Assembly (NCBI RefSeq): GCF_902500215.1
Contig: NZ_CABVOU010000039.1
Span: 1-64,000 of the forward strand
Direction: 5' to 3'
DNA length: 64,000 nt
DNA from: Halomonas lysinitropha
GTDB taxonomy: Bacteria; Pseudomonadota; Gammaproteobacteria; Pseudomonadales; Halomonadaceae
Shown in pieces: positions 1 to 8,690 of the stretch. The translations under genes were made by a program, and so were the position numbers. The notes beneath the pieces were generated by a model. That model made no database searches. It was not told the DNA's origin and was given only the letters and a program-made list of their open reading frames with translations. Position 1 is the stretch's first letter; every line of letters begins with the position of its first letter.

Positions 1-84
1 TGCACCGTTTATCTGGACCGCCACCGCCGAATCCATCCTTGCAAAAGTCAAACGGATTTGCTTGCTTATTTCTGGGACAGAACA
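1..84. other. left-edge stretch without recognisable gene
   Basis: I see no start codon with a ribosome binding site and no family resemblance here. It is less GC-rich than the coding regions and lies next to the inverted-repeat element, so it is probably intergenic, or the edge of a feature cut by the window. Confidence 0.4.
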
Positions 85-252
85 CTAGGAGCCTGTCGGA
101 CTTAACGCTGATCTACTGCGAGAGCCGGTCTTTCGGCCAACTTAATTCGATCTGATTCGTTAAATAGCGGGCTATTCGCCTCATCAGATCGATAAATTTG
201 TCTCGAAATCCGTCTCTCTCGCTACGATCGGTCAAACCCGACAGGCTCCTAG
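85..252. mobile_element. MITE-like non-coding element with terminal inverted repeats
   Basis: A perfect 15-bp inverted repeat bounds this stretch: CTAGGAGCCTGTCGG at 85-99 and its reverse complement at 238-252. The outer CTAG at each end is itself palindromic and may be a 4-bp target duplication, leaving a 160-bp body (89-248) with 11-bp perfect ends that continue imperfectly for about 7 more bases. Inside are a 9-bp inverted repeat (148-156 with 183-191) enclosing a hairpin with stem AATAGC/GCTATT (163-168, 171-176). There is no transposase and no plausible open frame. The structure fits a non-autonomous derivative of an insertion sequence; the parent family is not identified. Confidence 0.7.
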
Positions 253-298
253 GGGTGACGCTGCCGGCGCCATGACCTCGGTCGCCGAGAGGGCGACC

Positions 299-904
299 TC
301 ACTCCTTCCTTGCAGCCGGCCGTTTTCGCCGGCGTCGACGCGCCCGTGCCTTCCAGCTGCGAGAGACTTGCCAGCGCCACACCAGACGAATCACCAGGTT
401 GGCCAGCGCGGCGATTCCTACGGCCGCGGCCAGGGATCCCAGGGCCAGGGTCGGCAGGATGTCCACCAGCTGTTCGGCGATCCAGCGAGTGGAGATTCGG
501 TCCGGTGCTTGCCTGACCGGCACGTCCAGCAGCCAGGCTCCCAGGCGGTAGTTGCCATAGAAGATCAGTGGCATCGTCAGGGGATTGGTGATCCACACCA
601 GGCCGATGGAGAGCGGCAGGTTGCAGCGGACCAGCCATGCCCCGAAAGCGGCCACCAGCATCTGGAAGGGAATCGGCAGCAGGGCGCTGAACAGCCCCAC
701 GGAAAAGGCATTGGCCACGCTGCGACGCGTCAGCACCCATAGCGAGGGGTTGCCGATCAGGTGGCTGACGAAACGCAGGGAGCGCCGGCGCCTGAGGACC
801 TCGGGGCGGGGCAGATAGCGCTGGAGCAGTCGGCGCGGCATTGACGATGGGCTCGCGGCTTCGAAACCCGAGCTATTATCCATAGAAGTCGCTTGCCTCG
901 CCAT
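299..904 (-). CDS. DUF2062 domain-containing membrane protein
   Basis: A 201-residue protein of the DUF2062 family; function not established. The conserved core starts at the MPRRLLQRYLP segment, followed by a hydrophobic region with NAFSVGLFSALLPIPFQ and WITNPLTMPLIFYGNYRLG, both characteristic of the family, and then a second hydrophobic helix near the C-terminus and a very basic Arg/Lys tail. It is probably an inner-membrane protein. The ATG at 904 was chosen because GAGGGG lies six bases upstream; an internal ATG at 841 would match the family N-terminus more closely. It is divergent from comEC, with 68 bp between the starts, and nothing in the sequence ties it to a pathway. Confidence 0.8.
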   Translation of the reverse strand: MARQATSMDNSSGFEAASPSSMPRRLLQRYLPRPEVLRRRRSLRFVSHLIGNPSLWVLTRRSVANAFSVGLFSALLPIPFQMLVAAFGAWLVRCNLPLSIGLVWITNPLTMPLIFYGNYRLGAWLLDVPVRQAPDRISTRWIAEQLVDILPTLALGSLAAAVGIAALANLVIRLVWRWQVSRSWKARARRRRRKRPAARKE

Positions 905-972
905 GATGCCCCTCAACGTGATGGTGCCATGGGGCTGGCGGGCTGCCATGCTTGCCGTTCAGGGACGATGCC

Positions 973-3270
973 ATGCAGCTGGGCCTCGCCATCCCTCTGG
1001 CACTCGCCGTGCTGGCCGGCGTGCTGGGGGGCCATCTCGCCATGCCGGGGGCCATCGAGGCGCTTGCGCTCGGTCTGCTGGTCGTGCTGGCCGGGCGTCG
1101 TCCGCTTCTCGCGTTGGGGCTTGCGGTGGCGGTACTGGTAGCGTTCCAGCTGCTGATGGTGCGCGGCGGCGAGCTCGCCCCCGGGCTGACCCGTCAGGAC
1201 CTGCGACTGGAGGGGCGACTTGTCTCGGTGGCCAGCGATGAACGGCTGTCGAGGTTGATATTGGAGGTCACCGCTTGTCGCCCCTTGGCAGACTCACTGC
1301 CCGACTGTCATGACATCGAGCGGGTCCGGCTCTCCTTCTTCGCAGCTCCTGCCATGGTGCCCGGCGAGCGCTGGCGGCTGACCGCTCGCCTGCGTCCGCC
1401 GGCAGGCTTCGCCAACCCCGGCACCTTCGATTATCGTGGCTGGCTGTGGCGGGAAGGCATTCAGGCCAGCGGCTATGTGCGCCGCGACCCACCCCCTCGC
1501 CGCCTTGCCCCTGCCCCCTTCTCGCTGCGCCGGCTGGCACTGGGGCATCTCGATGAGCAGAAGTTGGCAGAAGACCATCGTCGCTGGCTGGCGGCCCTGA
1601 CCCTGGGAGCCAGCGAGCGGCTGGAGCGACGCGACTGGGATCTGCTCAATGCCACCGGAACCACTCACCTGATGGTGATCTCGGGGTTGCATGTGGGGCT
1701 GGTGGCGGCCTTCTCGTTATGGCTGGCTCGTGGGCTGGCGCGTCTGATCACCCCCGGGGCCTGGCGTCTGGCGGTCTGGCCCTGGTGGTTGGCGGGAGTC
1801 TCGGCGGTGGGATATGCCGGCCTGGCCGGCCTGGAGCCTCCTGCGCTGCGCGCCATGATCATGACCCTGGTGGGGCTCTGGGTGGCCAGCGGGCGTCATT
1901 CGCCCGGCCCCTGGCAGGCGTGGTGGCTGGCCCTGGCGCTGGTGCTGCTGGCCGACCCCCTGTCGGCCTGGCGGCCCGGCCTCTGGCTGTCCTTCGCCGC
2001 CGTGGCGCTGCTGATCCTGATCTGGCAGGGCAGGGCGCGCCCTCAGGGAATAACTGGCTGGCTCTGGGCCCTGGTCCGTTCCCAGCTGCTGTTGGCGCCA
2101 CTGATGGCGGCGGCGGTGCTGCTGGCCTTCGACCGCCTGGCCCCGGCGGCTCCGCTGGTCAACCTGGTCGCTGTGCCCCTGGTGAGCAGCCTGCTGGTGC
2201 CGCTTGGGCTGCTCGGCTGGCTCACCGCCTGGCTGCCGCCGCTTTCGGCGTTTTGTTGGGCCCTGTTCGGGATACTGGTCGACGGCTTGGCATGGCTGCT
2301 GGAGCTCGCCGCTACCTGGGTGCCCCTCTGGCTGCCGGCTCCGCCTCAGGTGGTGCCGCTGGGGCTGGCGTTGGGCCTGGCTGCCCTGCTATGGGCGCTG
2401 CCTGGCCTCGTCACGCGCCTGCGATGGGCCGGCTCGGTGCTGTTGCTGGTGGTGCCGTTGAGTGTCTCCTCCTCGTCTCCGGTGCCCGCCGAGGGACTGC
2501 TGCGGGTCCGGGTCCACGATGTAGGGCAGGGCCAGCTGGTCGAGCTGCGCACGGCCGGCTATCGTGCACTCTATGACACCGGACCGCGCTTCGCGTCCGG
2601 CTTCATGCCACTCGGCTCGCTGTGGCCCCCGGGACAGCGTTTCGACGACGTCATCATCAGCCATGGCGACCAGGACCATGCCGGGGGGGTGCCGGCCCTG
2701 CTCGAGCAGCATCGAGTGACGCGTTTCCTGGCGCCATCCGGCGAGGCGCTCGACGTGCCGGCCGAGGCCTGCGTGGCCGGTCGTTCGTGGCGACGCGATG
2801 GCGTCAATTTCCGCATTCTCTGGCCACCGGACCAGACCCGTGATTTCTCGTCCAATGATCGTTCCTGTGTGCTGCTGGCGAGTGTCGGATCGCATCATCT
2901 GCTGATCACCGGGGATGTAGGGCGTGATGTCGAGCGCCGCTTGCTGGGTGAGCTGCCCTCGACGATGACGCTGCTGGTGGCGGGACACCATGGTAGTGGT
3001 ACCAGTTCTGGCCTGCCGCTGGTGCGGCGCCTGGCACCGCGCCATGTGGTCTTCAGCGCGGCGCGCGACAATCCCTTCGGCCACCCGGCAGGCCCTGTCG
3101 TGCGCCGCTTCCGTGGCGTCGGGAGTTGTCTGTGGAGTACCGCTCGTGATGGTGCCGTGACCCTGTGGCTCGGCGAGGGTCGTGAGCGAGATGTTGCCGC
3201 CGAGCGGCCCCTCGCCTGGCGGCATGGCGGTGTCGGAGCTGGCTGCCTTGCGTTAGAATCGCTTCACTGA
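973..3270 (+). CDS. comEC: ComEC/Rec2 DNA-uptake channel protein
   Basis: A 765-residue polytopic protein that in the ComEC family forms the inner-membrane channel for single-stranded DNA during transformation. The N-terminal soluble segment (around LEGRLVSVA) is the OB-like DUF4131 region. The competence domain follows, with the signature HLMVISGLHVGLV and many hydrophobic helices, then a metallo-beta-lactamase-like domain with HDVGQGQ, ISHGDQDHAGG, LLITGDVG and AGHHGS. The metal-ligand HxxDH-like motif is present as HGDQDH, so the nuclease-like domain looks intact. The ATG at 973 has AGGGA seven bases upstream; a TTG at 952 is the longer alternative. Whether the strain is competent cannot be judged, since no pilin genes are in the window. 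Confidence 0.93.
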   Translation: MQLGLAIPLALAVLAGVLGGHLAMPGAIEALALGLLVVLAGRRPLLALGLAVAVLVAFQLLMVRGGELAPGLTRQDLRLEGRLVSVASDERLSRLILEVTACRPLADSLPDCHDIERVRLSFFAAPAMVPGERWRLTARLRPPAGFANPGTFDYRGWLWREGIQASGYVRRDPPPRRLAPAPFSLRRLALGHLDEQKLAEDHRRWLAALTLGASERLERRDWDLLNATGTTHLMVISGLHVGLVAAFSLWLARGLARLITPGAWRLAVWPWWLAGVSAVGYAGLAGLEPPALRAMIMTLVGLWVASGRHSPGPWQAWWLALALVLLADPLSAWRPGLWLSFAAVALLILIWQGRARPQGITGWLWALVRSQLLLAPLMAAAVLLAFDRLAPAAPLVNLVAVPLVSSLLVPLGLLGWLTAWLPPLSAFCWALFGILVDGLAWLLELAATWVPLWLPAPPQVVPLGLALGLAALLWALPGLVTRLRWAGSVLLLVVPLSVSSSSPVPAEGLLRVRVHDVGQGQLVELRTAGYRALYDTGPRFASGFMPLGSLWPPGQRFDDVIISHGDQDHAGGVPALLEQHRVTRFLAPSGEALDVPAEACVAGRSWRRDGVNFRILWPPDQTRDFSSNDRSCVLLASVGSHHLLITGDVGRDVERRLLGELPSTMTLLVAGHHGSGTSSGLPLVRRLAPRHVVFSAARDNPFGHPAGPVVRRFRGVGSCLWSTARDGAVTLWLGEGRERDVAAERPLAWRHGGVGAGCLALESLH

Positions 3271-3309
3271 CTTCTGGCCTCCGGGCCGTCCATCTCGAGG
3301 GGGAACGGC

Positions 3310-4023
3310 ATGGACATGATGGATGCCCTGATCGCCGGCGGCTGGCTGATGGTGCCACTACTGGGCTGTTCGCTGGTGGCCACGGTGATCATCATCGAAC
3401 GCCTGTGGACACTGAGAGCCAGCCGCATTGCACCCTACGGACTGGGGCAGGAGGTCTGTCAGTTGGTGGCTCGAGGGCAGGTCAACCTCTACTGGCTGGA
3501 GGGCCACTCCCCCCTGGGTGGCGTACTGGCAGCCGGGCTGCGCAATGCTCGGCTTGGCCACGAGCAGGTGCGTGCGCGTCTCCATGAGGCGGCCACTGCC
3601 GTGATCCACGACCTGGAACGCTTCCTGAGCCCCCTGGGCACCATTGCCGCCATTGCGCCATTGATCGGCCTGCTGGGAACCGTGGTGGGGATGATCGAGG
3701 TCTTCGCGGTGATCGTCTCTGGCGACGGGGCCAGCCGCACGGCCGACCTGGCCGGTGGTATTTCCCGCGCCCTGGTCACCACCGCGGCAGGCCTCACCGT
3801 GGCGATCCCGTCGCTGATGTTCCATCGCTATTTCCAGCGCCGGGTCGAGGACATCACGGTGCGCATGGAGGAGCAGGCCGGTCAGGTGGTCGAGTACCTT
3901 GCCCATTACCCTGGCGAACTGGTGTTGGGCGAGCGAGACGGCGGCGAGTCGCCGCCTGGCCCGCGTAGCGAGGAGCAGCTTGAGGCCGATGGGCGTATCG
4001 CGCCAAGGGTGAAGCAACCGTGA
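3310..4023 (+). CDS. exbB: MotA/TolQ/ExbB proton channel family protein
   Basis: A 237-residue inner-membrane protein. An N-terminal transmembrane helix (GGWLMVPLLGCSLVATVIII) is followed by a cytoplasmic loop and the conserved LSPLGTIAAIAPLIGLLGTV segment, then a third helix in the ISRALVTTAAGLTVAIPSL region. This is the standard three-helix ExbB/TolQ layout for coupling the proton motive force. It overlaps the following exbD by four bases (GTGA), so the two are translated together. The gene sits between comEC and msbA, the same place as in Pseudomonas, where no TonB partner is adjacent. A possible -10 (TAGAAT, 3254-3259) lies upstream within the end of comEC. GAGGGGGAA precedes the start. 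Confidence 0.9.
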   Translation: MDMMDALIAGGWLMVPLLGCSLVATVIIIERLWTLRASRIAPYGLGQEVCQLVARGQVNLYWLEGHSPLGGVLAAGLRNARLGHEQVRARLHEAATAVIHDLERFLSPLGTIAAIAPLIGLLGTVVGMIEVFAVIVSGDGASRTADLAGGISRALVTTAAGLTVAIPSLMFHRYFQRRVEDITVRMEEQAGQVVEYLAHYPGELVLGERDGGESPPGPRSEEQLEADGRIAPRVKQP

Positions 4024-4442
4024 GGTTTCCCCGGCGGCGGCGCGAACCAGTGGAGGTCAACCTGACCCCGCTGATCGACGTGGTCTTCCTGCTGCTGATC
4101 TTCTTCATGGTCTCTACCACCTTCGAGACCCGTCAGGCGCTGGAGCTCGAGCTCCCCGAGAGCGAGAGCGGCCAGGACATGGAGGCATCGCCGGTGACCC
4201 TGGTGGTCACCGCCGAGGGTGAATATCGGCTGGGCGAGCAGATTCACAGCGCCGGCATGTTGGGCGAGGCCCTGTCCGCCCAGGCCGAGCAGGCACGCGA
4301 GCATGGCCTGGTGGTGGAGGCCGATGGTCGTGCCGCCCACGCCGACGTGGTGCGCGTCCTGGACCGTGCTGCTGGCCTGGAGATCCGTCACGTGCGCATC
4401 GCCACCACGGCGGCATCAACCCCTCAAGCGGAGACACCGTGA
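4020..4442 (+). CDS. exbD: ExbD/TolR biopolymer transport protein
   Basis: A 140-residue protein with a short basic cytoplasmic N-terminus, one transmembrane helix (VNLTPLIDVVFLLLIFFMVS) carrying the conserved Asp of the proton pathway, and a periplasmic domain of about 95 residues. It starts with GTG inside the exbB stop codon and its own stop overlaps the GTG of msbA, so exbB-exbD-msbA are translationally coupled. A TolR- or ExbD-like role is supported by family; the physiological partner is unknown. The C-terminal TASTPQAETP tail is low complexity. Confidence 0.9.
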   Translation: MRFPRRRREPVEVNLTPLIDVVFLLLIFFMVSTTFETRQALELELPESESGQDMEASPVTLVVTAEGEYRLGEQIHSAGMLGEALSAQAEQAREHGLVVEADGRAAHADVVRVLDRAAGLEIRHVRIATTAASTPQAETP

Positions 4443-6178
4443 TCGAACACTCCGGCTGGATCCTCTACAAGCGCCTGTTGGGCTATGTGAAGCCCTACTG
4501 GCGGGCCTTTGCCCTGGCGATCTTCGGCTATGCCCTCTATGCCGCCTCGAGTACCGCCCTGGCAGAGATGATGAAGCGGCTCATCGACGGCATCCAGGAC
4601 CCCGATGCCGCCTTCCGGCTCTTCCTGCCAATGTTCGTGGTGGGCATGTTCGCTGCCCGCGGGCTTGGTACCTTCCTGGGCACCTACTTCATGAGCAGTG
4701 TGGCGCGCAATCTGGTTCACGTCCTGCGCTGTGATGTCTTCAACCACATGCTGCATCTGCCGGGTCGTTTCTTCGACGACCACTCCACGGGTCACCTGAT
4801 CTCGCGTGTCACCTACCATGTCGAGCAGGTCACCGGGGCCGCCACCAAGGCGGTCACCATTCTGCTGCGCGAGGGTTTCTTCGTGATCGGCCTGGTGATC
4901 TACCTGCTGTGGACCAACTGGATGCTGACCCTGCTGTTCCTGGCCGTGACACCGCTGATCGGCGGCGTGGTCAGCTATGCCAGCAAGCGCTTTCGCCGCA
5001 TTTCACGGCGCATCCAGCGCTCCATGGGTGATGTGACCCATGTCGCCTCCGAGGCGCTCTCCGGCTACCGGGTGGTGCGGACCCACGGGGCCGAGGCCTA
5101 CGAGAAGGCGCGCTTCGCCGAAGCCAGCGAAGTCAACCGTCGCCAGAGCATGAAGGAGGCATTGACCAAGGCCACCAGCACCCCGGTGATCCAGCTGCTG
5201 GTGGCGCTCTCGCTGGCGGTGCTGGTGTGGCTGGCCATGTCGCCGACCCTGCTGGACGCGATGACGCCCGGCGAGTTCGTGGCCTTCGTTACCGCCGCCG
5301 CACTGATGGCCAAGCCGGTGAGACAGCTCACCGAGATCAACAGCGAGATCCAGAAGGGCATCGCCGCCGCCGGCGAGCTCTTCGGCCTTCTTGAGGAACC
5401 CCCCGAGGAGGACGAAGGCAGGCGTGACCCAGGTCGGCTCGCCGGCCAGGTGCGTTTCGAGGAGGTGCACTTCGCCTATGGCGAGGACCAACCCGAGGTA
5501 CTCAAGGGCATCGACCTCGAGGTGGCGCCCGGCGAGATGGTTGCCATCGTTGGCCGCTCCGGTAGCGGCAAGTCGACCCTGGTGGGCCTGCTGCCGCGCT
5601 TCTATCGCCCGACGGCGGGGCGCATCCTGATCGATGAGGTGCCCCTGGACGAGTTCCGCCTCCAACCGCTGCGCCGCCAGATCGCCCTGGTCTCCCAGCA
5701 GGTCACCCTCTTTAACGCCAGCATTGCCGACAACATCGCCTATGGGGTCGACGACCCCGATTCGGCGGCGATCGAGGCCGCGGCCCGGGCCGCCCACGCC
5801 CACGAGTTCATCGAGCGCATGCCCGGGAGCTACGACGCCCTGGTTGGCGAGAATGGCGTGATGCTTTCCGGTGGCCAGCGCCAGCGCCTGGCCATCGCCC
5901 GGGCGATCTTCAAGGATGCACCGCTGCTGGTGCTCGACGAGGCGACGTCGGCCCTGGATACCGAGTCGGAGCGCCATATCCAGGCGGCCCTGGAAGAGGT
6001 CTGCCGCGGGCGCACCACCTTCGTCATCGCTCATCGCCTCTCGACCATCGAGCGCGCCGACCGCATCCTGGTACTCGAACAGGGCGAGGTCGTGGAGCAG
6101 GGCAGTCACGCCGAGCTGCTCGCCCGGGACGGCACCTATGCGGCCCTGCATCGACTGCAGTTCCAGGAGCCGGCCTGA
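4439..6178 (+). CDS. msbA: lipid A export ATP-binding/permease protein MsbA
   Basis: A 579-residue ABC half-transporter that flips lipid A-core across the inner membrane as a homodimer. The first ~310 residues hold six transmembrane helices (the type 1 ABC exporter fold), with a typical elbow region and intracellular loops. The nucleotide-binding domain has Walker A GRSGSGKST (residues 372-380), the signature LSGGQRQRLAIARA, Walker B LLVLDEATSALD and the switch His in VIAHRLST. The start is the GTG overlapping the exbD stop, with GGAG six bases upstream. It is followed three bases later by lpxK, the usual msbA-lpxK pairing, which supports MsbA rather than a drug exporter. Confidence 0.95.
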   Translation: MIEHSGWILYKRLLGYVKPYWRAFALAIFGYALYAASSTALAEMMKRLIDGIQDPDAAFRLFLPMFVVGMFAARGLGTFLGTYFMSSVARNLVHVLRCDVFNHMLHLPGRFFDDHSTGHLISRVTYHVEQVTGAATKAVTILLREGFFVIGLVIYLLWTNWMLTLLFLAVTPLIGGVVSYASKRFRRISRRIQRSMGDVTHVASEALSGYRVVRTHGAEAYEKARFAEASEVNRRQSMKEALTKATSTPVIQLLVALSLAVLVWLAMSPTLLDAMTPGEFVAFVTAAALMAKPVRQLTEINSEIQKGIAAAGELFGLLEEPPEEDEGRRDPGRLAGQVRFEEVHFAYGEDQPEVLKGIDLEVAPGEMVAIVGRSGSGKSTLVGLLPRFYRPTAGRILIDEVPLDEFRLQPLRRQIALVSQQVTLFNASIADNIAYGVDDPDSAAIEAAARAAHAHEFIERMPGSYDALVGENGVMLSGGQRQRLAIARAIFKDAPLLVLDEATSALDTESERHIQAALEEVCRGRTTFVIAHRLSTIERADRILVLEQGEVVEQGSHAELLARDGTYAALHRLQFQEPA

Positions 6179-6181
6179 GCC

Positions 6182-7189
6182 ATGGCGAGTCGGCTCGGCG
6201 AACGCTGGTTGGCAGCAGCCTACCGGGGCGATGCCTGGCTGAAGGCCCTGCGGCCATTGGAAACCCTCTATCGCCTGGTAATGCGGCGTCGCGCCGCGGC
6301 CTTCGAGGCGGGAAGGCGGGTCGTCTGGCAGGCGCCGGTGCCAGTGATCGTGGTCGGCAACATCACCCTGGGCGGCACCGGCAAGTCGCCGCTGGTGGCC
6401 TGGCTGGCGCGCTATCTCGCCGAGCGGGGCTGGTCGCCCGGCATCCTCTCGCGGGGCTATGGCGGGCGCAGCGACCGCTACCCGCTGCTGCTGGACGCCG
6501 ACACGCCGGTCACGGCCTGTGGCGACGAGCCTCGCATGCTGGCGGACCAGACCGGAGTGCCGGTGGTGGTCGACCCCGATCGCGTCCGCGGCGGGAGGCG
6601 ACTGCTGGCGGCGGGGTGCGATATCCTGATCGGTGATGATGGTCTGCAGCACCTGGCGCTGGGGCGTGACCTGGAGCTCGTGGTCGTGGATGGCCGGCGT
6701 GGCTTCGGCAACGGGCGTTGCCTGCCGGCGGGGCCGCTCCGTGAGCCGTTGACGCGGCTCGACGATGTAGATGCGGTGGTGATCAATGGCGCCCCGGCCT
6801 TCGACCCGCCGGCCGGGGCGTATGGGATGACCCTGTTACCGTCGGCCTGGCGTCGGCTGGGTGACGGTCGGCGAGCGCCGCCCACCCCACCTCCCTTTAC
6901 CGGCCCGGTACATGCGCTGGCCGGGATCGGTCACCCGGCGCGTTTCTTCGCTACCCTGGATGAACTGGGCGTGGAATCGGTCACCCACGCCTTCGCCGAC
7001 CACCATCGCTTCACGGCGGCCGACCTGGCCTTCGCCGACGATCGGCCGCTGGTGATGACGGCCAAGGACGCGGTCAAGTGTCGCGAGCTGGCACCCGTCG
7101 ACAGCTGGGTCCTCGAGGTGGAAGCCCGGCCCGACGCTACCTTCATCGACTGGCTGCAGGCGCGGCTGGTCTCACTGTCAACCCAATGA
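6182..7189 (+). CDS. lpxK: tetraacyldisaccharide 4'-kinase
   Basis: A 335-residue membrane-associated P-loop kinase that phosphorylates the 4' position of the lipid A disaccharide precursor. The family signature GNITLGGTGKSPLV (residues 59-72) provides the Walker A loop; an N-terminal hydrophobic/amphipathic segment precedes it. SRGYGGRSDRYP and DDGLQHLALGRDLELVVVDG are further LpxK-typical stretches. Length is normal for the family (about 325-335). It directly follows msbA and precedes the Trm112-like gene and kdsB, so the operon combines lipid A and Kdo synthesis steps. Confidence 0.96.
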   Translation: MASRLGERWLAAAYRGDAWLKALRPLETLYRLVMRRRAAAFEAGRRVVWQAPVPVIVVGNITLGGTGKSPLVAWLARYLAERGWSPGILSRGYGGRSDRYPLLLDADTPVTACGDEPRMLADQTGVPVVVDPDRVRGGRRLLAAGCDILIGDDGLQHLALGRDLELVVVDGRRGFGNGRCLPAGPLREPLTRLDDVDAVVINGAPAFDPPAGAYGMTLLPSAWRRLGDGRRAPPTPPPFTGPVHALAGIGHPARFFATLDELGVESVTHAFADHHRFTAADLAFADDRPLVMTAKDAVKCRELAPVDSWVLEVEARPDATFIDWLQARLVSLSTQ

Positions 7190-7209
7190 AACCCATCCGA
7201 GGGGGAGTC

Positions 7210-7419
7210 ATGGACAAGGAACTGCTGGCGATGCTGGTCTGCCCGCTTTGCAAGGGCAAGCTGAAGTACCACCGCGAAGCCGCCGAACTGGCGTGTCAGT
7301 TCGATGGCCTCGCCTACCCGATTCGCGACGGCATCCCGGTGATGCTGCCCGAGGAGGCCCGGGCGATGGACGTTGACGAGAAGCTGCACGACTCACCCGG
7401 TCGCACCGGCGAGTCCTGA
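7210..7419 (+). CDS. Trm112 family protein (YcaR-like)
   Basis: A 69-residue protein with the N-terminal signature LLAMLVCPLCKGKL and a later ACQFDGLAYPIRDGIPVML segment, matching the YcaR/UPF0434 branch of the Trm112 family, a small zinc-ribbon-like fold. Only three Cys remain (two in CPLC), so metal binding is uncertain. The start has GGGGGAG just upstream. It lies between lpxK and kdsB as in many gammaproteobacteria. The precise role of the bacterial members is not settled. Confidence 0.9.
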   Translation: MDKELLAMLVCPLCKGKLKYHREAAELACQFDGLAYPIRDGIPVMLPEEARAMDVDEKLHDSPGRTGES

Positions 7420-7428
7420 GGGGTGCCC

Positions 7429-8214
7429 ATGCAGGAATTCATCGCCGTCATCCCGGCGCGCTTCGCCTCCTCGCGGCTGCCCGGCAAGCCGCTGGCCGAG
7501 ATCGCCGGCCAGCCCATGGTGGCCCACGTCTGGCGGCGGGCACGGGAGAGCGCTGCCGCCCGGGTGGTAGTGGCCACCGATGACTGGCGTGTCGCCGAGG
7601 CATTGTCGCCCTTTGACGCCGAAGTGCTGCTGACGGCCACCGACCACCCCTCGGGAACCGACCGCCTGGCCGAGGTGGCCGAGCGGCTGGGGCTGGCCGA
7701 TGACGCCGTGCTGGTCAATGTCCAGGGCGACGAGCCGTTGATCCCGCCGCTGCTGATCGATCAGGTGGCGGCCCGGCTCTTCGATGATCCCGACGCCTCC
7801 ATCGCCACTCTGGCCGAGCCGATCAGCGACGTCGAGACGCTCTTCAATCCCAATGCGGTCAAGGTCGTGCGTTCGCGCTCCGGTCGCGCCCTCTATTTTT
7901 CGCGGGCCCCTGTTCCTTGGGATAGAGAGGCCTGGGACAGGGACGCCTTCGCGCGTCGTCCCGAGCTGCTGGAGACCGATGCCTGGCTGCGACACATCGG
8001 CCTCTATGCCTACCGGGCGGGCTTTCTGGCAGAGTACCGCGACTGGCCCCCCTCGCCGCTGGAGCGCCTTGAGCAGCTCGAACAGCTGCGCGCCCTGCAC
8101 CATGGCCATGCCATTCAGGTGGCCCTGTCGCGGGTTCCGCATCCGGCAGGCGTGGACACCGAGGAGGACCTGGCACGGGTCCGTGAGTTGATGTCGCACC
8201 CGGGAGGTCTCTGA
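7429..8214 (+). CDS. kdsB: 3-deoxy-manno-octulosonate cytidylyltransferase
   Basis: A 261-residue CMP-Kdo synthetase, activating Kdo with CTP for transfer to lipid A. The nucleotide-binding N-terminus [19 protein letters not shown] is diagnostic; [12 protein letters not shown] and the HIGLYAYR segment are also typical. The ATG at 7429 is preceded by TGAGGGG overlapping the stop of the Trm112-like gene; a GTG at 7423 is the longer alternative. Its stop overlaps the ATG of the phosphatase gene by one base (TGATG). Confidence 0.96.
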   Translation: MQEFIAVIPARFASSRLPGKPLAEIAGQPMVAHVWRRARESAAARVVVATDDWRVAEALSPFDAEVLLTATDHPSGTDRLAEVAERLGLADDAVLVNVQGDEPLIPPLLIDQVAARLFDDPDASIATLAEPISDVETLFNPNAVKVVRSRSGRALYFSRAPVPWDREAWDRDAFARRPELLETDAWLRHIGLYAYRAGFLAEYRDWPPSPLERLEQLEQLRALHHGHAIQVALSRVPHPAGVDTEEDLARVRELMSHPGGL

Positions 8215-8690
8215 TGCGCGTGCTCTTCGTCTGTCTGGGCAATATCTGCCGTTCCCCTACCGCGGAGGGCGTGTTCCGCCGCCTGCTCGACGAACGCGGG
8301 CTGGCCCATCGGGTAGGGGTAGATTCCTGTGGCATCGGGCCCTGGCACGTGGGCAAGGCGGCAGACCCGCGAGCTCGCGAGGCCGCCGCTCGCCGTGGCA
8401 TCGACCTCTCCGCACTTCGCGCCCGGCAACTCGACGTTGACGACTTCGACTGCTTCGATCTGCTGCTGGCCATGGACCATGACAACCTCGCGGCCATCGA
8501 GGCGCGGCGTCCGCCCCAGAGTCAGGTGCCGGCACGGCTGTTCCTGGAGTATGCCGGCTATCCTGACCGCGCCGTGCCCGATCCCTACTACGGCGGTGAT
8601 CGGGGCTTCGACAAGGTGCTGGATCTGGTCGAGGCGGCCTCCCTGGGCCTGCTGGAGGAGGTCGAAACGCGCCTGGAGTCCGAGTCTTGA
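8214..8690 (+). CDS. low molecular weight protein-tyrosine phosphatase
   Basis: A 158-residue LMW-PTP. The active-site P-loop C-x5-R is VCLGNICRSPTAEG with Cys7 and Arg13, and the general acid is Asp123 in the DPYYGG motif. Relatives include Wzb and Etp, which act on bacterial tyrosine kinases, but the gene lies in an envelope-biosynthesis operon rather than a capsule locus, so the substrate is unknown. It overlaps kdsB by one base and murB by four bases. Confidence 0.92.
   Translation: MRVLFVCLGNICRSPTAEGVFRRLLDERGLAHRVGVDSCGIGPWHVGKAADPRAREAAARRGIDLSALRARQLDVDDFDCFDLLLAMDHDNLAAIEARRPPQSQVPARLFLEYAGYPDRAVPDPYYGGDRGFDKVLDLVEAASLGLLEEVETRLESES

Noticed and set aside
5003-6652. Long minus-strand frame opposite msbA-lpxK
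   Set aside because: Antisense shadow of two well-supported genes.
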